Positions 1-11,188 are shown, counted from the stretch's first letter. The stretch is DNA of 64,000 bases from Dipteris shenzhenensis (GCA_047967505.1 CM106541.1), one strand, 5' to 3'. Numbers and translations: made by a program. The notes: a model not told the origin generated them from the sequence alone.

Positions 1-1497
1 TGAAGAAAGCTCTAATCTTCCTAAGCTGGACACAAAGAGGATAGATTTTCTTTTTCAGTTTAAGGATTGCTTCTCCATCTCTCTACCACAAGAACTACCT
101 TGAGAAAGACTTGAGGATAGACCTTGGTAAAGCATTGCCATGGACTTTACTTTTGATCTTCCTCATACACTGTCAGGTAATGATGATATTTGGACCATAA
201 TTTGCAGATTTAGCAAACAAGCACCACTTTATCCTAGTAAGGAAGGAAATTACAGCAGATAAGATGGCGAGACTATTCATGTCTCATGTTTTTAAACATC
301 ACGGGATGCCTCAATCCATTGTCTGTGATCGAGACCCCTGTATGACCAGCCTTTTCTGGAGAGCTCTCTTTGAGAACATGGGCACTATGCTGAATTTTTC
401 ATCCTCTTTCCACCCACAATCAAATGGACAGTCAGAAGAGGCAAATTCTATTGTCTTGGATCTTCTGAAATGCTATGTTTCAGACCAGCAAACAAAATGG
501 AAACAGTTTTTGCCATTGGTTGAGTTTGCCTACAACAATACAGTGCGTTCTTCCACAGGGAAAACACCCTTTGGAATAATAGAGGGTGGAAGAAAGGTAC
601 CTCCCATATTGCACACGAAAGAAAAGATCTTTGAAGCAGATTGGTATGTGGAAAGTTTGGATGCAACTTATAAGAAGGTGAAAGAAGCCCTCTAGAAAAG
701 CCAAGAAAAGGAGAAGTGAGCAGCCGATCGTCACCGGCGTGAGCTGGTTTTGAAAGGTCATTGGGTGCTGCTGCGTTAAAGCAAGACTTAAGCGTATGAA
801 AGGCAAGGATAAGGTGTACACCAAACTAAAAATGCGGTAGTATGGACCGTTTCAAGTCTTGCAGAAGATAAATGATGTAGCTTACAGGTTGAAGTTACCA
901 CAGCAGTGGACAATTCACAATGCCTTTCATGTGGATGAGATCTTGGTTCCAGAACAGATCTTGGCACGTCGTGAAAGGAAAGCTAGAGGTAGAGTCATTA
1001 TATGGTGAAGTTTCAGAAATATTCTGCGCTAGATGCCAAGTGGTTGGAGGAAGGTGAACTGGCAGATTCACTTAAGGTATTGCAGCTCTACCTGGAAGCA
1101 TTCCAGCTTGAGCCGACTGTGGTTGAGGCTCAATAGAGCACCGGTTTGGAGCATTGCCTCATGCTCAAGAAGGGGGTAGCACGTCCGCTCCCTCAGGACA
1201 GACATGCTAAGGTATCTAGAGGTCGCTTGGTGACACTGCAGGTCTCACCCAAGGTATTGATTGTTGACAATATTTCTGCCACGGGACCTCTATGATGAGT
1301 AAACTAGTCACTCCACATAGATGATGCATTGATATATGGATGGAATTGCGCAATCTCCTAGACCATATCATCATTGCTGGTTGCATATTGCAGGTCATGC
1401 ATATTCTGGTATGGGCTATTTTGCCTATTTCGTTGTTATTTATTTGTTGTAAAATTCAGTAGTAAACTAGATTGTTTGCTATTTCAAGAGGAGGGTA
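1..1497 (+). mobile_element. Gy1: internally deleted Ty3/gypsy chromovirus, 3' part
   Basis: The window opens inside a chromovirus pol. Bases 1-115 encode the short region between protease and reverse transcriptase, matching the equivalent stretch of Gy2 near 5380-5480. At about 115-125 the sequence jumps straight into the integrase core, so reverse transcriptase, RNase H and the integrase zinc finger (about 1.7 kb in Gy2) are missing. Integrase and a decayed chromodomain follow. A purine-rich tract at 1486-1497 precedes a TG dinucleotide, the likely PPT and 3' LTR start. The element cannot be autonomous. The 5' part lies outside the window. Confidence 0.8.
126..1135 (+). pseudogene. Gy1 integrase core and chromodomain, broken
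   Basis: An open stretch at 264-695 (143 codons) carries the second half of a Ty3-type integrase core: HGMPQSIVCDRDPCMTS holds the second catalytic Asp, FHPQSNGQSEEAN the region of the catalytic Glu, and the end (EFAYNNTVRSSTGKTPF) is the usual C-terminal part of the core. Upstream (126-263) the frame is broken by TAG. After 695 several stops interrupt the GPF-type C-terminal module (830-940) and a chromodomain-like segment near 950-1085, which in chromoviruses directs insertion to particular chromatin. Closely related to Gy2. Non-functional. Confidence 0.8.
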
Positions 1498-2816
1498 TGT
1501 CACAGGGACATGAGTTTGGTAACTGTGACTATTGCTTTGGGGGACTAGCCAAGGGGAAGTGCAAACTCCCAAAAGTCCATAGGAATGGGTTCAATCCCTA
1601 GGTGCACCCACTAGGCCCAAGTGCTAGGTCAAGGCAAGGAAAAGAGGGGTCTAAATGTTGGGTCCAAGGAAGGCTGAAGTGTGTCATTGGTGTAGTGGAT
1701 TAGGGACTTTAATGAAGGGGGATAAATGTGCCACGTGGCAGAAGGCCATGCACCTTCTTCCCTCTATTCCCCCCTACACTGAAATCGAGGTCTTCTTCTA
1801 TTGTACACCTGATTTGCAAGCCTTCTTCTCCTCTCCCTTCACGCATTTCGAGGTCAAAGCTGCTCTTCCTTCCTTGCAGGCATCCCTGGGCGCCTCATTT
1901 TCTGGTTGTATGGCCCTGTTGCAGTCAACTCGAGGCCCTTAGCTACTGCTGCTGCACATATTTTGAGGCATATTGACTACTGCTATGACTCTGCTGCACG
2001 CATCTCGAGTTTCATCTGCTATTGTACGGCCCTGCTGCACACAAATCGAGACGCTTTGCTACTGTTGCACACCTTTCGAGGGTCTTTGCTGGGTGTTAGG
2101 CTCCCCTCTCCTGCTCTAGTGACCACAAGGCACGAAAGTAATTACAACGCTGCCCCTCTGGCATCAATCTAGGCACACCCTCTATGACTGGGTGTCTGTC
2201 AAGCCTGAGTGGCCAGGGGAGAAACTTCGAACAACCAAAAGAGCAACAACAAGCTCAAAATTGACAAATGAAGTCAAAACGAAGGTCAGAAACCTGCTGT
2301 CCATGGAAGAGGGGCGGGCTCTACCCTCGCACCTACCCTCTGTCCTGCCCCCCAGCAGCGTACAGAAGACCTTCAGTCGCAATGAATTTGAAAAACAGCG
2401 GCCAATGAGCTCAAACCAGCTCCAGATGGCTTCAACCAGCTCCTAGGTGCTCTGTTCCAAGTTGGAACACGTCCAGGAGGTAGCAAATCCACAAAGCAAG
2501 TGGCCAGCGGGAGACATTGACAGCTTAGAGAGAGAGAGAGAGGCAGATTTCACTGTGGGAAATGTGCAAGGAGCAGGACGGGGGAGTCGAACAGCCAACA
2601 GATAGCCTCGGCATGCGTGCAGCAGAGAGAAAACTTCTTGCAATCAGCTTTACCAGCCTTGAGTTACACATGATGTGTGCAAACAGTCGAACAACAGCTA
2701 TGAAGGCCTTGGGATGTGTGCAAGAGAGAGAGAGATCAGCATGGACCACGAAATGCGTGAGAAAGGGAGAGGAATGGCTCGCAATCAGCCGTACAATGAA
2801 GAGGATGCCTCCAAAA
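1486..2816 (+). repeat. Presumed Gy1 PPT plus 3' LTR region; no gene
   Basis: AAGAGGAGGGTA at 1486-1497 looks like a polypurine tract and is followed by TGTCACAGGG, a plausible LTR start. Where this LTR ends is not visible. The stretch up to the Gy2 LTR at 2817 has no convincing gene. It contains a degenerate minisatellite at 1779-2095, with about seven copies of a core resembling CACRCATNTCGAGG 30-60 bases apart, and a short GA run near 2530-2540. Confidence 0.45.
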
Positions 2817-3821
2817 TGTTGGAAAGGTCACCTCCCCATCTGTAAGCCCCCATATGAGGAGAGCATGGGGGAGGGAGACCTAGGGCATTTGCCCAAAGGG
2901 AAAAGCCTAGAGAGGGGGTTGCCACTTGGGCAACACCTCACAGCAAATAAAAGATGGCCAAAAGGGCTGCCACATGCGCAGCACAGCAGCCTGGCAGAGG
3001 CGCAGCAAGTGTGCATGTACGGGCTAAAAGGGGCACATAGGTGGCAGGACAGAGGGACAGCAGATGGCGCATTAATGGCAAGGGGAACCAGCAGGAGTGT
3101 CGGCCACATTGAGGGGCTGGTTGGAGCCAGCCAGCCAAGCCTTATGTAGCCAGACAAAGGGGGCTGGGACCCTGCCTTGAAAGGAGGGCTTTAAAGGCCC
3201 TAGAAAAGTGATGCCCACAGTGGCATTTATGGCAGACCAGGTCGGCAAGATTAGCTCTTCCTGGTCAGTTTTTTGCCAGCCGCTTGGGTTCCTTTAAAAG
3301 GAGAGCCTCCAGGCCCTCCTTTATTATCATCTAGAGCAGCCAGTCCACCAGCAGCAGGAGCAGCAGCAGGGCTACCTTTGGGCCTATAGTCAGGACGAGA
3401 AAGAAGTACCTTGTGCTGCAGAACTAGCTCATAGGAGGCTGCCCACCTAGGCTGTACCCAGGCAGTAAGGTGGAGAAGATCATTTTGGAGAAAATGTCGA
3501 CAGATGCTCAAGGTGGAGCACGCGGGCTCAAGTCTAGAGATATCCGGCAAATAGAAGGACCTTGTGGTAAGATCAGAGGACCACACCATTGGTGGGACTC
3601 TGGATCTATCTCTTTTGTATTGTGTCCATAGCTTTTGATATATTATTTTGGTGTCTTCTATATCTCGCTAGTTCATTGTCTATTGATGAATCTGCACATC
3701 TATTTGATGCACATTAAGTAAATAAGTTTGTGATTCCACACCCCACAAGACACTGTGTGAGCTCCTGGGCTATTCTATCAGTCTTCCGCTGTGCGTACCC
3801 TCTATTGGTTGATTTCTAACA
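2817..3821 (+). repeat. Gy2 5' LTR (about 1005 bp)
   Basis: It starts TGTTGGAAAGG and ends TTTCTAACA directly before the PBS. The first ~470 bases recur at 8981-9450, which defines it as an LTR. The U3 part holds a short inverted repeat, TTGCCACTTGGGCAA, near 2919. A weak TATA-like TTTAAAAGG lies near 3293. Confidence 0.85.
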
Positions 3822-3833
3822 TGGTATCAGAGC
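3822..3833 (+). promoter_or_regulatory. Gy2 primer-binding site
   Basis: TGGTATCAGAGC is complementary to the 3' end of plant initiator methionine tRNA. It directly abuts the LTR end and would prime minus-strand DNA synthesis. Confidence 0.9.
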
Positions 3834-4018
3834 CCAAGTAGGAGGCTCACATGTGTGGGACGACCCTAATTCAGAAGCTCTTGGGAATCGACTTCCACGA
3901 CCAGAGGACAACGCCCTTGCGAAAAGAAGGGTGACTCAGGTTGAGTCAGGTGCGTAAGGAGTTTTGGTCTACGGAAGGTTGAGTTTGTTCGACTTTGCTG
4001 TGTGGGTTAGCAACATAG

Positions 4019-4945
4019 ATGTTGATTTCTTTAGCCTCTTTAGCCCTTGCTCTCCCTTCCTCCTCCCCTAGATTTCTTTCTTTTACCATCCCTAACTTTA
4101 GAGAGTTTGGGAAATCGGATGGGACAAACTACCCGATCTGGAAGGTGAAGATCCGGAGTTATTTAGTGGCTCGGAAGCTGTCGAAATTGACAACGGGAGT
4201 GGAGGCAAAGCCGGAGGATATGGTGGACAAACAAGGGAAGATACTCATGCTTGTAGATGGAGAGGAGCTCAAAGCTTGTCTTTGAGCTCAAAGCTTGGAA
4301 AGACAGAGATGCCTATGCCTAGGCATTGATCATAGGGACTACGGCGGACTTTGTGCTTCCTCACATGCAGATGGCCGAGGCATCAGTAGAGGCGTGGGTC
4401 ATTCTGAAGGATTTGTATGAGACAGACAACACATCTCGGATCTTACTTCTTCAGCATCGGCTCTACAACTAGGATATGGATGAGGGAGATTCGGTACATG
4501 ATCACTTGACGAAGGTCAAGGTGGTGAGGGATCAACTGGCATCAGTTGGTTAGAAGGTAAACTCGTGCCATTTGGCCTTGATGGTACTGAGGAGGCTACA
4601 TCGGAGTTTCAAAAGCTTTGTAACGATTGTGACAGCAGGGCAAAGGACCAAACCTCTTACTTTTGAAGAGTTGGGTCCATTACTGCTACAAGAACCCATG
4701 GAGCAAAACAAATGTTTTATATGCAAAGGAGAGGGACACCGCTCTTATGATTGCCCATCCAAGAAAAGAGACAGGTCAGATGATGATAAGAATGGTGATA
4801 AACAGGCTGATCGGAAGGGCAAAAGGCCTAAACCTTTCGCAGGACTTCTTTCAGATGTGATTGGGAGTTTGCCACATGCACATGATGAAGAGAAAATGAA
4901 AAAGATTGAGATGTGCAGAGCATGGGGAAGTATAAAAAATCAGAA
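4019..4945 (+). pseudogene. Gy2 gag (copia-like UBN2 type) with CCHC knuckle
   Basis: The first ATG after the PBS is at 4019. The N-terminal part has DGTNYPIWKVKIRSYL, as in DUF4219/UBN2 Gag. A later part, AEASVEAWVILKDLYET and DHLTKVKVVRDQLASVG, is the UBN2 core normally seen in Ty1/copia Gag. A CCHC zinc knuckle (CFICKGEGHRSYDC) lies near 4713-4754. A 14-base motif GAGCTCAAAGCTTG occurs twice (4264-4277, 4283-4296); this 19-base duplication breaks the frame. In-frame TAG codons follow, for example near 4470 and 4552. The Gag is therefore not expressible as one protein. Confidence 0.75.
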
Positions 4946-7900
4946 TTGTTTGTTTTTCTTTGATTCTGGGGCAAAGGCAAATTTCATAACTCCTGATATG
5001 GCAGGAATGCTTGGCATCAAGATTGAGGAAATGAGGCCATCCGACGTGTGTGATATGGCCAACCCTGAACTCAACACATCTGTCACTCCTATCATTGCAT
5101 ATCTAGGGATATTAGGATGCAGAGGACTTCTACATTATGCCTTTGCCAGAGTGTGATGCTTTTCTTGGGATGCCTTGGATGTACAGGGTGGGGGTCGATG
5201 TACAGATGAGAAACAAGAAGATTTCTTTAACTCATAGAGGCAAAAATCATGTACTTGATGTAAAGTTGAAAGGGGAGTCCATCCCTATAGTTTCAGCTTC
5301 TTGTATTTCCAGTGTAATAAAGCGTCATATTTCAACATACTTGATTTTTGTCAAAGAGGACAGCCAACCAGTTCAGGAAAGCTCTACTCTTTCTGCGTTA
5401 GATAGAGAAAGGGCTGCTTTTATTTCAGATTTTCAGGATTGTTTCTCAGATGCACTTCCTCAAGAATTACCTCCCAAGAGGCCCGAGGATCATCAAATTG
5501 ATATAATTCCAGGAAGCTCACCGCCTAATATACCTCCCTATCGTGTCAGTAAGGCACAACAGGAAGAGATAATGTCACAAGTGAAGGAACTCTTGGAAAA
5601 GGAATTAATACAGCCAAGTAATTCTCCTTATTGTTCCCGTGTGTTGCTTGTGCAAAAGAAGGATGGTAGTTGGAGAATGTGTATTGATTATAGGGCTTTG
5701 AATAAAGTCACAATTAAGAACCGTTTTCCAATTCCATGCTTTGATGATATATTGGATCGGTTGAAAGATTCCTCAATGTGCAGTTGTATTGACCTTAAAA
5801 GTGGATACCATCAGATAAGGATATGGCCTGAAGATGTCTACAAGACTGCCTTCTGCACTTCATTTGGCTTATATGAGTTTCTTGTGATGCCTTTTGGTTT
5901 GACTAATGCACCTGCCACTTTCAATAGAATGATGGACATAATTTTTAGAGCTAACAAAAAGTTTGTGGGCACTTTCTTCGATGACATCATTGTGTTCTCT
6001 AAAAATGAGCAGGAGTATAGGAAACACCTCACTATTGTGTTTCAAGAGTTGAAAAGACACAAGCTGTTAATAAACACCAAGAAAAGTGAGTTCTTTATGC
6101 ATGAGATTCATTTTCTCGGTCATATAGTGTCAAAGGATGGAGTTAAGATGGATTCTGTAAAAGTTGAGGCCATAAGGAGTTGGCCAATTCTGAAAAATCT
6201 GCATGAAGTCAGAAGCTTCTTTGGGTTGTGTTCATACTATCGGAGGTTTATAAAGTACTTTGCAGAAACTGCTTCTCCCTTGCATGCTTTACAGAAGAAA
6301 GTTGTACCGTTTCGGTGAGCACCAAAGGAAAATGCAACTTTTGAAGAGCTGAAGTAAAAGTTGTGTTCTGAATCCATTATTATCTTGCCAGATCTTGCAA
6401 AACCCTTTGCTGTAACTTGTGATGCATGTGGGAATAGCATAGGAGGTACTTTGATGCAGGATGGTAGAGTGGTTGCATATGAGAGTAGAGTTCTCAAAGA
6501 TGTTGAATTGTACTTGCAGACATACGAGAAGGAAATGTAAGCAGGGATACATGCTTTGACCACATGGAAACATTACCTTCTTGGAGCTGACTTTTATGTG
6601 CAGATAGCTCATCAGTCACTTAGATATTTTCTCACGTAGAAAAAATTATTTGAAAAGCACATGAGATGGGCTAACTTTCTCTCAATGTTTCATTTTCAAA
6701 TTGTACATGTGCCGGGTAATAAAAATGTCGTGGCTGATGTTAGTTTCCAGGAAACCACAGCCTGAAGCAGTCTCCAAGAAACCTAGTGTTTCAGTAGTGA
6801 GCATTGCTTACAACAATGTGTTAGATGTGATGAAAGATCAGTATGTTAATGATGCTAATTTTTCAACTATTTATGATAAGCTTTCTGATGGTCGAAGGCA
6901 TGATCACTATATGTTGAAAGAGGATTTCATTTTGATGCATGGACGACTCTGTGTCATTGATCAGATGCGACAATAAGTCATAATGGAAAGTCATGCTCCT
7001 CCATATGCAGAACATCGGGGAATTACAACAACAATTACGGCAGTGGAGTAATACTTTTATTGGCCATCTTTGAGGAAAGATATGGAATAATATGTGAGAA
7101 CATGCATGGTTTGTGAGAAAGTAAAGTTGGACAGGCAGAAGGCACCTGGGTTGTTACACCCTTTACCAATTCTGGATAGACCATGGCAAAGCATAGCCAT
7201 GGATTTTGTGTTTGATCTTCCACGTATTCCTACTGAACATGATGGATTGTAGACAATAATTTGTAGGTTTAGCAAACAAGCCCACTTTGTGCCAGTAAGA
7301 GAAAATTATAGAAGATCAAATGGCCAAATTGTTTCTGTAGCATGTCTTCAAGTATCATGGGATGCCTGAATCCATAATCAGTGATAAAGATCCGAGGATG
7401 ACCAATCTCTTTTGGAGAGGGCTATTTGAAAATATGGGCACTACGCTGAATTTTTCGTCATCTTTTCACTCTCAGTCTGATGGACAATCGGAGTAGAAAA
7501 ACTCTATCATCTTGGATATGTTTAAATGCTATGTCTCAGACCACAAAAGCAAATGGGAGCATTATTTGCCTTTGCTGGAATATGCTTACAATAATACGGT
7601 GCACACATCCACATGTAAAGCACCTTTTGAAATAGTGGAAGGTGCTAGGAAGATACCTCCCAATTTGCATACAAAAGAGAAAATCTTCGAAGCTGATCGT
7701 TTTGTGGAAAGCCTTGAAGAGGCTTACAAGAAGATCAAATATGCCTTGCAAAGAAGTCAAGACAAGCAGAAAAGAGCAGCAGATAAGCACAGCAGGGAAT
7801 TGGTATTCACAAAAGGTGATTGGGTTTTGCTGCGTTTTTAGAAGGCAAGGCTGAAAAATAAGAAAGGCAAGGAAAGGTTGTACACAAAGCTGAACATGCG

Positions 7901-8275
7901 TTACTATGATCCTTTCTAGGTTTCTGAAAAGATAAACGAGGTAGCTTACAGGCTAAAGTTGCCTCCGCATTAGAAGATACATAATGCCTTTCATGTGAGC
8001 TCGTCAAAGCAATATCGTGGAGATGTTCTCGAGGATTTACCTGATGAGGTACAACCTGAAGTGGAAGAACAGGATGAACTTCTAGTCCCACAGTAGATTC
8101 TGGCACACAGAGATAGAAAGCTCAAGGGTAAAGTTATCCGTCGCTACTTGGTAAAATTTCAAAATTACCCATCACTTGATGCGAAATGGATGGAGGAAGG
8201 TGAACTGGCAGATTAACTTGGGATATTGCAGCTTTACCTTGATGCTTTCGAGTTAGAGCCCAGGCTCCTACAGGT
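4946..8275 (+). pseudogene. Gy2 pol: protease, RT, RNase H, integrase, chromodomain
   Basis: Protease: FFFDSGAKANFI near 4957. Protease end and reverse transcriptase share the longest open frame, 5137-6318 (393 codons), with the chromovirus motif ECDAFLGMPWM, the fingers motif SPYCSRVLLVQKKDGSWRMC, VMPFGLTNAPATFNRMM, and FFDD in place of the usual YxDD catalytic box near 5977. RNase H (6380-6740) and integrase (6990-7840) are interrupted by TAG/TAA at several places, for example near 6537, 6637 and 6974. The integrase C-terminal open stretch is 7512-7841. A chromodomain (RRYLVKFQNYPSLDAKWMEE) lies near 8140-8200. The enzymes would replicate and integrate the element; as written they are inactive. 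Confidence 0.85.
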
Positions 8276-8980
8276 AGTTCAACAGAGCGAGCGTCTGGAT
8301 CATTACTTGGTGTTCGAGAGGGGGGTAGCACCTCCACTCCCTTAGTACAGAAGGGCTCACCATAATTTCATGAGGTCGCTTGATGACACTGTATGTTTCA
8401 TTCGGCCTCCATCCCTTTTTCAGTGGTTTTTTTTGTGAACAAATGGGTAAATGCCAAATGGTGATCATGCAATGGTTAATGGTTGTGATATATGCTTTGT
8501 GAGTTGTAAATAAGTGCTGAAGTGATTAAAGGTTTAGTTCCATTGCCCTCTGAGTGATTAGAGGCTGGTTTCAGTACCTGCTTGAGTGCCCAGTGAGAGT
8601 TTGCGGTCTAGGTTATCTGGAGATATTCATTTGTTGCAGACCTTGCCAAAGGAAGGACGGGTTGAAACAGACCTTGAGAGCATGGTGCTTGGAAGACTCC
8701 AGGTTGTTGACTCTCGAGCAAGACAACTCGAAGATCGTGGTGGTTGGATTGCTCGAGTTAGAAGGAAGGAACATGACTGAAGGTGGTGGTGACATGAGGT
8801 GCTACCAGAGATCGACCTGTGTACTAGGATGGTGTACAGAAGTGGAACCCAACTTGGTGAAGCAAGAGCCGCTGGATGAAAAGCTGAAGTGTTCCAGAAA
8901 AGAGGACTACGACTCGGGAGTTATTAGAACATCATCATCAATGTGTTGGCATTGGGCCAAGATGTGTCGGTGAGAGGGGG
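8276..8980 (+). other. Gy2 3' untranslated region and PPT
   Basis: No domain is recognisable in this stretch between the chromodomain and the 3' LTR, although an open frame runs 8554-8973. It ends in the purine tract TGAGAGGGGG (8971-8980), the plus-strand primer immediately before the LTR. The same region in Gy1 (1140-1497) is alignable at its start. Confidence 0.6.
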
Positions 8981-9505
8981 TGTTGGAAAGGTCACCTGCC
9001 CACGCGTAAGCCCCATATGAGGAGAGCATGGGGGAGGGAGACCTAGGGCATTTGCCCAAAGGAAAGCTTGGAGAGGGGGTTGCCACTTGGGCAACACCTC
9101 ACATCAAAGAAAAGGGTTGCCACATGGGCAGCACAGGGGTTGCCATGTGGGCAGCACAATAGCCTGGTAGACGCATAGCAAGTGTGCGTGTACAGGCTGG
9201 AACAGGCCCCTAAAAGAGACGCATAGGTGGCTAGATAGAGGGCTAGCATATGGCGCATTAATAGCAAGGGGAACCAATAGGATTGCGGCCACATGGAGGG
9301 CTTGGTTGGGCTTGTTGGAGCCAGCCAGCCAAGCCTTATATAGGCAAACAAAGGGGGCTGGGGCCCTGCCTTGAAAGGACGGCTAAAGCCTTTGAAGGTT
9401 GGGCCAAAGGCCCTAGAAAAGTGAGCCCCACAGGGGCATTTATGGCAGCTCTTTGGGGGCCTATAATAAGAGGGCCTCGTAATCATCTTCCTTCATTCAT
9501 TTGTA
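8981..9505 (+). repeat. Gy2 3' LTR, 5' portion
   Basis: It starts TGTTGGAAAGGTCACC as in the 5' LTR and stays alignable to about 9450. After that the match to the 5' LTR is weak: a TATA-like CCTATAATAAGAGGG near 9463 sits where the 5' LTR has TTTAAAAGGAGAG, and then similarity is lost. Either the two LTRs come from different subfamily copies or a rearrangement replaced the end. Confidence 0.65.
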
Positions 9506-9508
9506 GAC

Positions 9509-9512
<4 letters not shown>

Positions 9513-9554
<42 letters not shown>
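9513..9554. repeat. (TC)n microsatellite
   Basis: An uninterrupted run of about 21 TC dinucleotides. From here to 10011 no gene is recognisable. Confidence 0.95.
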
Positions 9555-9558
<4 letters not shown>

Positions 9559-10011
9559 ACTAGGGCCCAGGACAACATGTCGGGCTGGACCCTCCTCGAA
9601 GGCATTTTATTATTGGAGAGTAAACCTGCTACAGAGTTCAGCCTAGAGCTGTCTTACGAAATTCACAACATGAATCAATATACAAAGGAGATCAAGGCTC
9701 ATTCTTTTTGCAAGCTGCCACTTGTCTAGTTTCTAGCCTAAGTCTAATCCCATGTCCATGGGTAAGGTCTTCTGGGGTCTTCTTAGTACTTGGTCATGCG
9801 AAAAGCTCCTAATCCCTCGCGAGGCTCTGCAATGCCCAAGTTCGGAACCTTTCTTACTCTTGTAACAATTAAGTAAAGTGCATAACCATGGCACCCATTA
9901 CTTGGTAGTGCTTCGCATGCGAAAAATAAACTTTGGACTAATCCTAGTCATTGTGGGTGTCCCCACGATGCAAACATAACACATAAACATAGGACAATTT
10001 CTCTCGTCGAC

Positions 10012-10290
10012 GAAGGCCAACCTTCTTGATCATAATTAAGAGGCATGACCATCAGTCAAAGCGCCTTAATTATGGCCAAGCCTCTCCAAGTGAAGTTGGC
10101 GCACCTTGGTTAACGAGGTTAACCCTCTTGGCGTGAGGCAAGTCTCGTTGACCGAAGTCAACACTCTCTGATCGAAGCCAGCACATTAATTGCTTGGTTA
10201 AACGTGGTTAACCACCTTGGTCGACGCTGGATCTTCCTAATCGAGGTTAGGCTTACTTAACCGAGGTTAAGTATCTTTGACCGGAGTCAA
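10012..10290. repeat. Array of ~13 mini-hairpins with ~20-base spacing
   Basis: Successive short inverted repeats occur with loop centres near 10018, 10032, 10052, 10072, 10092, 10116, 10134, 10154, 10174, 10204, 10223, 10243, 10263 and 10283. Clear examples are GGTTAAC-GAG-GTTAACC (10108-10124), GTTGAC-CGAA-GTCAAC (10147-10162) and CTTAAC-CGAG-GTTAAG (10256-10271). Stem sequences differ between units while pairing is kept; loops are often CGAR. A TATA-like CTATAAATGG follows at 10355, so the array may sit in the U3 of a plus-oriented LTR remnant. Function unknown. Confidence 0.7.
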
Positions 10291-10419
10291 GACTTTGACC
10301 AAATGAATGTAACTCTTAGAACATAATTAAATAAAAGAACTCATTAATTATGATCTATAAATGGTCAACTTATGGTTTGACTTTGGAAGATTTACAGCTT
10401 GGTGACATCCCCTCGGCTT

Positions 10420-10863
10420 CTATTCAGTTGACCTCAGCTGAAAAGCTTCCTTGTAAACATCCAAAAGCTGTGGATGGTCAGACAACATGTCCTCTTCCAT
10501 CCACTTAGCATCCAATGCCGAATAATTTTTGAATTTTACAAGATACTTGTAAAATTCATTGCCATGAGGGCCCTTGCGTACAGTATGATACACAATTCGC
10601 TCTGGCTGAAGGACTTCCTCTAGCTCATTCACTTCTAGTGGATTCTCTATTACTGGCTCTGTAGGCTCTGGTCCCCTAGAATTTCTTTAGAAGACTCACA
10701 TGAAAAGAATTATGAATCCTCCAATGCTCTGGCAATGCCAACCTGTATGCAACCTCATTTATTTCTTTTGCAACCCTGAAAGGGCCATAATATCTGGGAG
10801 ATAACTTTGCATACACTTTCTTCTTGCCTTTAAACTTGCGGAGCCTAGCTTTCTCGAACTTCA
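10420..10863 (-). pseudogene. Gy3 integrase C-terminal module and chromodomain
   Basis: The open stretch 10676-10864 has [20 protein letters not shown] and [19 protein letters not shown], the GPF/Y-type C-terminal module of Ty3 integrases. The stretch 10420-10632 has YKYLVKFKNYSALDAKWMEE, a chromodomain. They are in different frames separated by stops near 10640-10675. The module is cut from the integrase core by NA1. Confidence 0.8.
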
Positions 10864-11188
10864 TGATAAAACATGTGTGCCTCAGGATCTATGGAGCACT
10901 CTAAGGTGGATGGAACCTATGTGGAAACATGATGAAGAGAGTGCTCATGACATGTATCTCAAGTCAATTAGGTTCCAAGATAGATTAGCTTGGACTCATA
11001 AAGAGAATCTTGAGATAGTGCAAAGTGCTTGATTGATATTCCTTCAAATGAACCTCCCTTTTATAGGTGAGGGTACTTACATCCATTTGCTTGCTCACAT
11101 GTGGGATATCTCCTCCATGCCATGTGGCAGCTTACCTTTTGCTCATACCTTTGCTCTACAAGTGCTCATGGCACCACAACTCTCAACA
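10864..11188 (-). repeat. NA1 3' LTR
   Basis: On the minus strand it runs TGTTGAGAGTTGTGG ... TTTTATCA. A TATA box reading CTATAAAAGGG on the minus strand lies at about 11056-11066. It is bordered at its inner side by the PPT. Confidence 0.93.

Larger units (their letters stand above)
2817..9505 (+). mobile_element. Gy2: Ty3/gypsy chromovirus with both LTRs
   Basis: The order is 5' LTR (2817-3821), initiator-Met-tRNA-type PBS (3822-3833), gag with a CCHC knuckle, protease, reverse transcriptase, RNase H, integrase, chromodomain, PPT (8971-8980) and 3' LTR (from 8981). The pol order RT-RH-INT-chromodomain identifies a Ty3 chromovirus. Stops and frameshifts occur in gag, RNase H and integrase. 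The two LTRs match well over about 470 bases and then diverge, so the 3' end is uncertain and no target duplication could be confirmed. The Gag is of copia-like UBN2 type, which is unusual. Confidence 0.85.

Noticed and set aside
10012-10290. CRISPR array (regular short palindromes)
   Set aside because: Units are not identical repeats with unique spacers; stems vary and spacing is only ~20 bases, in plant nuclear DNA.
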